Positions 36,166 through 48,500 of a stretch of DNA of 64,000 nt are shown piece after piece. The notes under the pieces are model-generated. The model did no database searches. It saw only the letters and a program-made list of their open reading frames with translations, and had not been told where the DNA came from. Each line of letters starts with the position of its first letter. Within the stretch, counting starts at the first letter, position 1. This stretch comes from Membranipora membranacea (lineage: Eukaryota > Bryozoa > Gymnolaemata > Cheilostomatida > Membraniporidae), in NCBI GenBank assembly GCA_914767715.1, contig OU612065.1:33542001-33606000 (forward strand), in the 5' to 3' direction. A program made the translations under genes and the position numbers.

Positions 36166-36306
36166 TACTTCCTGAATGAGGACAAAGGAGGACAGTTAGA
36201 TGGTGTGTATCATGAAACCTACCGCCTCGAAATAAGAAAAGGAGAATGTTGGGTACTACTGAGTGTATGGAGAGTCCATCCACAAGCCCAGGACAACATA
36301 GTCATG
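36166..36306 (+). CDS. possible 5' exon of the LRR gene
   Basis: After an acceptor-like ACATAG the frame is open for 47 codons. It reads Y-F-L-N-E-D-K-G-G-Q-L-D-G-V-Y and E-I-R-K-G-E-C-W-V-L-L-S-V-W-R-V, then ATG|GTGAGT, a good donor. The pyrimidine tract is weak, and the phase (0) does not match the phase-1 exon at 36560. An exon between them, or a different donor, would be needed. No domain recognised. Confidence 0.3.
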
Positions 36307-36559
36307 GTGAGTTGAAGATCCTGCTAAGAGTAAGACTGAACTAGGTGGCTTCCTCTGAAAGTTGCAAATGAGTAATTCAATTGATTAATTATCCACATTT
36401 CTGTTTCATTCTCCTTTGTCAGGTTTATTTAGAATTGGGTATCAAGTGAACCTTATAATAGTTGGCTGAATAATAATGCTGTTAATGATGAATGTTATAA
36501 CCTAAGTTAATAATGTATTGATTGTTCAGATGCCCATCCCAACTATTCTTCTTATACAG

Positions 36560-39500
36560 AACATGGTGGTGAGCCGCCGACCTCGCTCTCCCCTGAACTG
36601 ATATTGCAGATTGACCAACAAAAAGGTAATTTCAGGATATACACATTGAGGTCACATGATGCCTGTCTTGACAAGCTTTGTTGGTTGCAAGGGAGGGCTA
36701 GCTAGTGTCGAATCATGCTTTCGCATTCCCAAAAAGGGAGGACAACTCGTGACTCAAAAAGCTTTTCTCCTGATTCCAGACCCCTACCAACTTTGTCAAG
36801 ACCGGCTAAATTCATCCTCAGTCAAATCACTATGCAGGATCCTTTAAATTTATTAAAATTAAATTACATTGAAAATATACAGAAGTTTTTACACCCAAAG
36901 AACTCATTTTTTCTTGAGCGATGTGACAAGGCTCAGATATTTAATAATATCGTAATGTGTTTCAACTGTAATATTTACTAACTCTAACCTTGCTTTGGAG
37001 CCTCATACTTTGTAGTTATCTTGTCTTGGTTCATGCATTATCTAGTACCACGGCGTGCCTTATAGCGAGTTATGCTAATTTACCCATCTCGTCAGTTCGC
37101 GGGTTTTTCTCGTTCCTATTATTCTAAATAACTGAAGAGACAAGTCGTCTTTTCACAATTTTCACCCTCCCGCCCTAAATTACTACCTTATGTTACTGTA
37201 TTTCTCAGTGTGTGAAAGGTGACTTGAGTGCATGTGTGGTTGGTGCTAAATTTTCCGCCGAATTTTCTCCTTTAAAGTTCTTGCCCTGCCCATGCTCTTC
37301 TCCAGCAACTTACTGTACTTACTTAAATGTTGTATTTCTAACTTATTGAGGGTTAACCAGGAAATGGCGTATTAGTCGCCCCCCTCCTATAGGGGAACCC
37401 CCAGCTATCTTGTTAATCATTGGGGTAAGAAAAAATGATATCTAAAATACACATCAAACTGGCTAAAACATTGTTTTGATTTCCTGAACATTACCTTCTG
37501 TTGGAAGGATGTAAAACCATATTGTTTGCTGCCTGTGTCATAATGAGCCTTTGATTTGTTCATTTCCATGTATTGATAGTGAGTGTAACTGTAGCCTGCT
37601 TAATTTGCTACTAAAATCACCAATCGGCTGCATATATTTTAGTGTATCGAGTTTGGTACAGAGACAACACTGAGCCAGAGATCGATGAGTTTCCTGGTCA
37701 TATAAACTACAGAGATGTCACACTGTCAGAATTACTAACAGATACACAAAATATGACTGTCACACATATATCTGTCAAAGGAGATATACCACCACTAGAT
37801 CAGATAGCTCCTAAACTAAAACATCTCATGTTACATGGAATGAGCACAAATCAGATAAAGAAGTGAGTGCGATTTATACAATGATAATATACATATACTT
37901 CTATTGTCAATCAACATTCATTTTCTCAAATGTTTTTCATGCAGTGCCAGAACAAATAACTTCAAATAAGAAAAAGCGGAGAGACAAAGATAAAAATACA
38001 CTAGTGATGAAATTAACAAGATTTAAAGTGTTTGATAGATGTTAATAAGAGTAAAATGAAAATTTGTACTTGGTTATAGCAATCAATGTTATATGATATT
38101 GTATGATGTAATATGTTATATATGTCATATGATGTTATGGCCATATATAATACCTCTGTATACTACCTGAACTGGGCATACCATCACTACATAATAAGCC
38201 ATGGTTTTAGTGTCATTTCATCCACCATTATTCTAGTTACATATTACCCTACTGACCTTATGATTTCAAGTGGTTTAATAATTCGCGGTTAGCGATGACA
38301 GAAACGGAATACTTAGGGTGTGCGTGTATATTCTACCATGACACCACAAAAAATGTGTGCATCAGTGGTATGACTTTAGCTTGGCATGCAGAGGGTCCCA
38401 GGTTCTACTCCCGGTTGGGGAAGGGATTTTTGTAGTTGAGTTAAAAGCTTGAAATTTTCTCATCTTGGACAAACTTACCAGAAATTAGCGGGCCTAAAAT
38501 CCGTGAATAATTAGACTAGTGAAAAATGTGCGAGTTGTGCCCTCCGTGAATTAGGAGCCCGCGAATTATTTTTTGGTAAAGACTATTTTATATTATATTA
38601 CAGCATGTGTACAATGGTTAACCTCACAGAGCTGAATGTATGTGGTAATGAGGACCTGCAGATATTACCAGAGTGGATCTGTAAGTTGGAGAACTTGACA
38701 AAGTTGGATGTGTCATACTGCGGTCTGGAGGAACTACCAGAGAGGTAAATAGCGCTGATCAATTAGCATGAATATTTGTTTGCGATGATTTATGTGCACT
38801 AAAATGCCAAGCATTGGACAGCTAATGACCTTTGAGACAGTTCTCAAAGTTTTGAACAAGATAAAATGCAATATAAAGGTAACGTAAATAGTTGTGAAGT
38901 CATGACAATTTCAGATGATGTGAGGTGAATTTCTGGTAACAAAATGAAACTATGAAGATTTACTGATCTTATATATTACAGCATGTGTACAATGGTTAAC
39001 CTCACGCAGCTGAATGTCAGTGGTAACAGGAGCCTGAGGAGATTACCAGACGGGATCTTTATGATGAAGAGCTTGACAAAGTTAGATGTGTCACACTGTA
39101 GTCTACAGGAACTGCCAGAGAGGTAAATCAGACGTGTTTATCCATGCCCATTTCTCTCTGTTTTTGCTGTTATTTTCGCCTTGTCAGTTAGATGTGCCAA
39201 TTTATTTAATATAATATCAAATTGAGGTTGATTTGTAAAATCCAAATGCAAGCTCTATAAAATTGATCCTCAGCAGGCTAACCATAAATACTATATCCTC
39301 TAGGGTTTTGGTATTCTGCATGATGATAACAATAATAAAGTTTTTGCCAAACTTGATAGCTGGTAGTTTTGGAGTTGTCGGCACCTAGTTCTTAAGAAAG
39401 GCGGAGCATTCTTATTTGTATGCATTTAGCATCAATATTTGTTTGCGAGGATTTATGTGCACTAAAATGCCAAGCATTGGACAGCTAATGACCTTTGAGA

Positions 39501-42500
39501 CAGTTCTCAAAGTTTTGAACAAGATAAAATGCAATATGAAGGTAACGTAAATAGTTGTGAAGTCATGACAATTTCAGATGATGTGAGGTGAATTTCTGGT
39601 AACAAAATGAACATATGAAGATTTACTGATCTTATATATTACAGCATGTGTACAATGGTTAACCTCACGGAGCTGAATGTGAGTGGTAACACGAGCCTGA
39701 AGAGATTACCAGACTGGATCTGTAAGATGAAGAGCTTGACAAAGTTAGATGTGTCACACTGTAGTCTACAGGAACTGCCAGAGAGGTAAATCAGACGTGT
39801 TGATCCATGCCCATTTCTCTCTGTTTTTGCTGTTATTTTCGCCTTGTCAGTTAGATGTGCCAATTTATTTAATTTAATATCAAATTGAGGTTGATTTGTA
39901 AAATCCAAATGCAAGCTCTATAAAATTGATCCTCAGCAGGCTAACCATAAATACTATATCCTCTAGGGTTTTGGTATTCTGCATGATGATAACAATAATA
40001 AAGTTTTTGCCAAACTTGATAGCTGGTAGTTTTGGAGTTGTCGGCACCTAGTTCTTAAGAAAGGCGGAGCATTCTTATTTGTATGCATTTAGCATCAATA
40101 TTTGTTTGCGAGGATTTATGTGCACTAAAATGCCAAGCATTGGACAGCTAATGACCTTTGAGACAGTTCTCAAAGTTTTGAACAAGATAAAATGTAATAT
40201 GAAGGTAACGTAAATAGTTGTGAAGTCATGACAATTTCAGATGATGTGAGGTGAATTTCTGGTAACAAAATGAAACTATGAAGATTTACTGATCTTATAT
40301 ATTACAGCATGTGTACAATGGTTAACCTCACAGAGCTGAATGTATGTGGTGATGAGGACCTGCAGATATTACCAGAGTGGATCTGTAAGTTGGAGAACTT
40401 GACAAAGTTAGATGTGTCATACTGCGGTCTGGAGGAGCTACCAGAGAGGTAAATAGCGCTGATCAATTAGCATGAATATTTGTTTGCGATGATTTATGTG
40501 CACTAAAATGCCAAGCATTGGACAGCTAATGACCTCTGAGACAGTTCTCAAAGTTTTGAACAAGATAAAATGCAATATAAAGGTAACGTAAATAGTTGTG
40601 AAGTCATGACAATCTCAGATGATGTGAGGTGAATTTCTGGTAAACTATGAAGATTTACTGATCTTATATATTACAGCATGTGTACAATGGTTAACCTCAC
40701 GGAGCTGAATGTATGTGGTAATGAGGACCTGAAGAGATTACCAGACGGGATCTGTAAGATGAAGAGCTTGACAAAGTTAGATGTGTCACACTGTAGTCTA
40801 CAGGAACTGTCAGAGAGGTAAATCAGACGTGTTGATCCATGCCCATTTCTCTCTGTTTTTGCTGTTGTTTTCGCCTTGTCAGTTAGATGTGCCAATTTAT
40901 TTAATATAATATCAAATTGAGGTTGATTTGTAAAATCCAAATGCAAGCTCTATAAAATTGATCCTCAGCAGGCTAACCATAAATACTATATCCTCTAGGG
41001 TTATGGTATTCTGCATGATAATAATAATAATAAAGTTTTTGCCAAACTTATAGCTGGTATTTTGGAGTTGTCGGCACCTAGTTCTTAAGAAAGGCGGAGC
41101 ATTCTGATTTGTATGCATTTAGCATCAATATTTGTTTGCGATGATTTATGTGCACTAAAATGCCAAGCATTGGACAGCTAATGACCTTTGAGACAGTTCT
41201 CAAAGTTTTGAACAAGACAAAATGTAATATGAAGGTAACGTAAATAGTTGTGAAGTCATGACAATTTCAGATGATGTGAGGTGAATTTCTGGTAACAAAA
41301 TGAAACTATGAAGATTTACTGATCTTATATATTACAGCATGTGTACAATGGTTAACCTCACAGAGCTGAATGTATGTGGTAATGAGGACCTGCAGATATT
41401 ACCAGAGTGGATCTGTAAGTTGGAGAACTTGACAAAGTTAGATGTGTCATACTGCGGTCTGGAGGAACTACCAGAGAGGTAAATAGCGCTGATCAATTAG
41501 CATGAATATTTGTTTGCGATGATTTATGTGCACTAAAATGCCAAGCATTGGACAGCTAATGACCTTTGAGACAGTTCTCAAAGTTTTGAACAAGATAAAA
41601 TGTAATATGAAGGTAACATACATAGTTGTGAAGTCATGACAATTTCAGATGATGTGAGGTGAATTTCTGGTAACAAAATGAAACTATGAAGATTTACTGA
41701 TCTTATATATTACAGCGTGTGTACAATGGTTAACCTCACGGAGCTGAATGTGAGCAGTAACAGGAGCCTGAAGAGATTACCAGACTGGATCTGTAAGATG
41801 AAGAGCTTGACAAAGTTAGATGTGTCATACTGCGGTCTGGAGGAACTACCAGAGAGGTAAATAGCGCTGATCAATTAGCATGAATATTTGTTTGCGATGA
41901 TTTATGTGCACTATAATGCCAAGCATTGGACAGCTAATGACCTTTGAGACAGTTCTCAAAGTTTTGAACAAGATAAAATGCAATATGAAGGTAATGTAAA
42001 TAGTTGTGAAGTCATGACAATTTCCGATGATGTGAGGTGAATTTCTGGTTACATAATGAACCTACGAAGATTTACTGACCTTATATATTACAGCATGTGT
42101 ACAATGGTTAACCTCACGGAGCTGAATGTATGTGGTAATGAGGACCTGAAGAGATTACCAGACGGGATCTGTAAGATGAAGAGCTTGACAAAGTTAGATG
42201 TGTCACACTGTAGTCTACAGGAACTGCCAGAGAGGTAAATCAGACGTGTTGATCCATGCCCATTTCTCTCTGTTTTTGCTGTTGTTTTCGCCTTGTCAGT
42301 TAGATGTGCCAATTTATTTAATATAATATCAAATTGAGGTTGATTTGTAAAATCCAAATGCAAGCTCTATAAAATTGATCCTCAGCAGGCTAACCATAAA
42401 TACTATATCCTCTAGGGTTATGGTATTCTGCATGATAAAAACAATAATAAAGTTTTTGCCAAACTTGATAGCTGGTACTTTCCGAGTTGTCGGCACCTAG

Positions 42501-45500
42501 TTCCTAAGAAAGGAGGAGCATTCTTATTTGTAGGCATATAGCATGAATATTTGTTTGCGATGATTTATGTGCACTAAAATGCCAAGCATTGGACAGCTTA
42601 TGACCTTTGAGACAGTTCTCAAAGTTTTGACCAAGATAAAATGTAATATGAAGGTAACTTATATAGTGGTGAAGTCATGACAATTTCAGATGATGTGAGG
42701 TGAATTTCTGGTACCAAAATGAAACTATGAAGATTTACTGATCTTATATATTACAGCATGTGTACAATGGTTAACCTCACGGAGCTGAATGTGAGAGGTA
42801 ACAGGAGCCTGAAGAGATTACCAGACTGGATCTGTAAGTTGGAGAACTTGACAAAGTTAGATGTGTCAGAGTGCGAACTAGAGGAACTGCCAGAGAGGTA
42901 AATAGCGCTGATCAATTAGCATGAATATTTGTTTGCGATGATTTATGTGCACTAAAATGCCAAGCATTGGACAGCTAATGACCTTTGAGACAGTTCTCAA
43001 AGTTTTGAACAAGATAAAATGCAATATAAAGGTAACGTAAATAGTTGTGAAGTCATGACAATTTCAGATGATGTGAGGTGAATTTCTAATGAACCTATGA
43101 AGATTGACTGACGTTATATATTACAGCATGTGTACAATGGTTAACCTCACGGAGCTGAATGTGAGCAGTAACAGGAGCCTGAAGAGATTACCAGACTGGA
43201 TCTGTAAGATGAAGAGCTTGGCAAAGTTAGATGTGTCATACTGCGGTCTGGAGGAACTACCAGAGAGGTAAATAGCGCTGATCAATTAGCATGAATATTT
43301 GTTTGCGATGATTTATGTGCACTAAAATGCCAAGCATTGGACAGCTAATGACCTTTGAGACAGTTCTCAAAGTTTTGAACAAGATAAAATGCAATATAAA
43401 GGTAACGTAAATAGTTGTGAAGTCATGACAATTTCAGATGATGTGAGGTGAATTTCTGGTTACATAATGAACCTACGAAGATTTACTGATCTTATATATT
43501 ACAGCATGTGTACAATGGTTAACCTCACGGAGCTGAATGTATGTGGTAATGAGGACCTGAAGAGATTACCAGACGGGATCTGTAAGATGAAGAGCTTGAC
43601 AAAGTTAGATGTGTCACACTGTAGTCTACAGGAACTGTCAGAGAGGTAAATCAGACGTGTTGATCCATGCCCATTTCTCTCTGTTTTTGCTGTTGTTTTC
43701 GCCTTGTCAGTTAGATGTGCCAATTTATTTAATATAATATCAAATTGAGGTTGATTTGTAAAATCCAAATGCAAGCTCTATAAAATTGATCCTCAGCAGG
43801 CTAACCATAAATACTATATCCTCTAGGGTTATGGTATTCTGCATGATAATAATAATAATAAAGTTTTTGGCCAAACTTGATAGCTGGTAGTTTTGGAGTT
43901 GTCGGCACCTAGTTCTTAAGAAAGGCGGAGCATTCTTATTTGTATGTATATAGCATGAATATTTGTTTGCGATGATTTATGTGCACTAAAATGCCAAGCA
44001 TTGGACAGCTAATGACCTTTGAGACAGTTCTCAAAGTTTTGAACAAGATAAAATGCAATATGAAGGTAACGTAAATAGTTGTGAAGTCATGACAATTTCA
44101 GATGATGTGAGGTGAATTTCTGGTAACAAAATGAACCTATGAAGATTTACTGATCTTATATATTACAGCATGTGTACAATGGTTAACCTTACGGAGCTGA
44201 ATGTGAGTGATAACAAGAGCCTGAAGAGATTACCAGACTGGATCTGTAAGATGAAGAGCTTGACAAAGTTAGATGTGTCAGACTGTATTCTACAGGAACT
44301 GCCAGAGAGGTAAATAGCGCTGATCAATTAGCATGAATATTTGTTTCCGATGATTTATGTGTACTAAAATGCCAAGCATTGGACAGCTAATGACCTTTGA
44401 GACAGTTCTCAAAGTTTTGAACAAGATAAAATGCAATATAAAGGTAACGTAAATAGTTGTGAAGTCATGACAATTTCAGATGATGTGAGGTGAATTTCTG
44501 GTAACAAAATGAAACTATGAAGATTTACTGATCTTATATATTACAGCATGTGTACAATGGTTAACCTCACTGAGCTGAATGTGAGTGGTAACATGAGCCT
44601 GAGGAGATTACCAGACTGGATCTGTAAGATGAAGAGCTTGACAAAGTTAGATGTGTCAGACTGTATTCTACAGGAACTGCCAGAGAGGTAAATCAGACGT
44701 GTTGATCCATGCCCATGTCTCTCTGTTTTTGCTGTTATTTCCGCCTTGTCAGTTTGATGTGTCAATTTATTTAATATAATATCAAATTGAGGTTGATTTG
44801 TAAAATCCGAATGCAAGCTCTATAAAATTGATCCTTGACAAAGTTAGATGTGTCACACTGTAGGCTACAGGAACTGCCAGAGAGGTAAATCAGACGTGTT
44901 GATCCATGCCCATTTCTCTCTGTTTTTGCTGTTATTTTCGCCTTGTCAGTTAGATGTGTCAATTTATTTAATATAATATCAAATTGAGGTTGATTTGTAA
45001 AATCCGAATGCAAGCTCTATAAAATTGATCCTCAGCAGGCTAACCATAAATACTATCCTCTAGGGTTATGGTATTCTGCATGATAATAATAATAATAAAG
45101 TTTTTGGCCAAACTTGATAGCTGGTAGTTTTTGAGTTGTCAGCACCTAGTTCTTAAGGAAGGCGGAGCATTCTTATTTGAATGCATTTAGGGTAAGTCAA
45201 TCTGCATGATATGTGAAAATCTTTGATGAAATTTCTTATCCACAGCAGAGATTGATGGTGGCCACGATTTCATTGGTCAACCAGTTTTCAAATTGGATTG
45301 TGGCTTTTGCCATTTTAGGGCTACTCTCATGATATATACAAAATTACCCTGTTTTTGTATTTTTTAATGTAGCCTAAGATCACTCAGTCTCCCAGCAGGT
45401 ACATCTTCCCTCTAAAAACAACTAAGTATGATAAACTTTGAGATAACCTTGAAGTTTCATCAAATATCAGGAGTCGGCACAAAGCTCCCTCTGTTTTCAC

Positions 45501-48500
45501 TAAAACTTATTTAAGGTTTTGAATGAGTAGGTCCAAAATCAGGACTGGAGTAAAGCCATAGATTCAAACAATAGTCAAAACTCCATAGAAAACTTCATAG
45601 CTACACTTCAAGCTATCAAAAAAGCACATGAATTCGATTTTAGACAGCCTTGGATGACAACCGAATTGTACTCACTCACATAGGAACATACCCGACTTCA
45701 TCGTAAGGTGAAAAAGATTCCTATAACCTAGTACTCAAGAAAAATTATCAGAAATTACAAATTATGTTTTAAATTAAGAACGCTAAAAGAGATTATTTTG
45801 CACACAAATTTGAGTCATGTAAGAACAACAAAAATTGAAAAATGAAAATATATCAGAAAAATCATCACTAAGAGCGAGACAAAAGATAGTATTTTAATGA
45901 TAAAAAAGGATGGTTCTGAGATCACTGATCCGTTAGGAACTGCTGAAAAGTTTAACCAATTTTTTGTGAGTATTGGGTCGTCACTAGCTAATGATTTACC
46001 AGAAACTTCATGTGATTATGAGGGCTCTTGAAAATTTGATAAAATTTGTTTTTAGAGATTAAATCTGTAATTAGCAAGCGGGAGACAAAGGAAGCCAAAG
46101 GGTGCGATTTAATTAGCGCATGTACAATAAAAGAAAACTACCTGAGGTGCTCACAGTCAAAACCTTTCATGCCTTTTAAGCTAGTTCAGGCTTGATCAAC
46201 AGATTAACTGGTTCAGACTGACACTATCAGGGAAATATCAGCAGATTTACTGACAACTTTAGTTAGCTTCAAACGATATTCCGCTAATATATAAAACTTT
46301 GAAACATAGAAATTCGAGAAGAAATTTGAGAATATCAAATTTTATTTTACATCCAAAATATATAATCCCCTTTGATAGAACTTACCTGTCTCAAAGTTGT
46401 AGGCTGGGCATGTTACAGAGACCAGGTTATCTTTTAGTTAAGCCAATGCAGAATCACAACCCAAAGCCTGTAGGTCAGATTCATTTTCTCCCATCTCTAT
46501 CCAGGTTAATCAAGGATTTCAAGAAATTTCTTGAAATCCTTTGGTTAATAGACCACCCAATTGGTATTTCGTACATGTGCTCCATTTTGGCGCCAAACAT
46601 CTCATAAAAGTTTGTTTACATTGATAAGGAAGAATTTGATGTCAGGAGTGGGACTCTCATAAACAATGCCCTATCCTATCAAACAATATTTACTGATAAA
46701 TAAATTTACTAATTTTTCTCAGTAAATAGTAATTATTTTTGAAAATCAGCATAGCTGCACATTCCTCAGCTATATTTGACTCTGCGGATGGATTTTTGAA
46801 AGCTTATTTTCTATATTTAAGGTATAGTAACGATGACGGTGAATTTTCATTATACCTTTATGGTCGGATAGGTAATTTGAAACTATTGCGTATAAAAAAT
46901 TTTTGCAATATCTTCATCAGTTTATTTTTTATTGCCAACTACAGTATTTACTACAATTACTACGAATATTATGAAACAGAGCGCGAGAAAATTATTTATG
47001 AATGAAACTATTCCCACTTTGCGCATGACGCAACGAGCTATCAATTAAAAACAGCCAAAATCGGTGAGTGAGTGATACCTGCTAGGCTCTCGCTTTCAGA
47101 TCACTCAGTCACTTGATGGAACTATATACATTCTGAGTGAGCGATTTGGGAGCGATTTTCTCTAATTGAATCACCAAGTGAGTGATAATTTTGTGCGATG
47201 TGATAGTGATAACTTGCTTTAGTAAAGGATCGCTCTTTTTAAATTGAAAGACCCCCTGCTGATTCCCACATTATTGGTCTTCAAATTAGGTCAACCGGAA
47301 ACATCTCTGTTTCATTCATAAAAAATTATTATCTGATTACCAAGTAGAGATTATGTTGTATTATTGGCGACAGATTTGGATAAACATGTCCAAACTCGTC
47401 AAATACCATCATATAACAAAGTTGAAATCATAACTCACTCCTTCCAAGAGGAATATAATATGGAATTCAAAGGGGATAAGTGACAAATTGTGATTTAAGA
47501 GGTGAGTCACCCCCAGAGAACAAATTTTCTTCCTGTGTTCTGTAAGTCAACTTTGAGAGGTGATACAGTTGTTGCTATGGTAGCTAAGTGAAGAGCAACA
47601 TCATGCTGCTGTTATCAGTTGGTTTTACTAAAATAATTGATAATCAATCAATGCTGAGGCCTTCTATATTTTCAGAAAAATAACTGCATATCATACCATG
47701 TTTTGTCATTGAGAAAATAATCAAACATCCCCTACTGATAGAAATGAGAGCTTGTAAAGGGTTAATGATGGTTTATCAATTACACATTGGTCACCGCCGT
47801 TGTCATGAAGAGCCAATGCATGCCACAGATACGATAAATCATGTCAGGTGCTCAAATTGTGTTAGATAAATTACTAAATGCACAGATGAGCTGAGGAGCA
47901 AATAATACTTTTCTTTACAAGGTGGTGTCCACTCCCTAAGTCTTTGTAGGAGAATATTTTATCCATGTATAATACATTATGAAGTCTCTAGAATTGATAA
48001 CAAGTGTTTTTTATGCTGTCAGAGTAGAATTCAGATGTGATGACACCCAAAAGGATCCTCATGTCTGGCACATAATTATGCGGCGCTTCATTGTGCACAA
48101 AAAAGCACTCAGGAGCAAAATTGAAGGAGTGTGATGATAAATAATTCAACCTCACCTTCTTTATGAACCGTTATTCAAAAATCAAGAAGAAAACTTTTTC
48201 CATCTCTATGCTACAGCTGCCTGAAAGTTCCCTTACCAGCAAAATATGTGATTTTCGTGCAGTCATGACGCGACGTCAAGAGACGTTACGTCCTCGATTC
48301 TCATAGAAATATACTCCTACCTAGATGGTCTTCCATATGTGCCAAAATCAACTAAATCGGACAACTTTTTTTTAGGCGTTCTTTTACCTTAAAAGAAAGT
48401 AAAATATGAAAAACTGTAGGAATACAATACATTTGACTACTCATTCTTTTCCCCGAGCTCAGTTTTTAGTTATATTACAATGGCTAGGCTCGATGTGATT

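Noticed and set aside
38370-38430. Possible tRNA gene or SINE (GGTTCTACTCCCGG)
   Set aside because: Only a T-arm-like block is present. No acceptor stem, D-arm or box A fits.
39639-45013. Minus-strand 80-91 codon open frames repeated over the LRR array
   Set aside because: They are the antisense of the LRR exons plus intron, and recur only because the array recurs. They have no splice logic or domain of their own.
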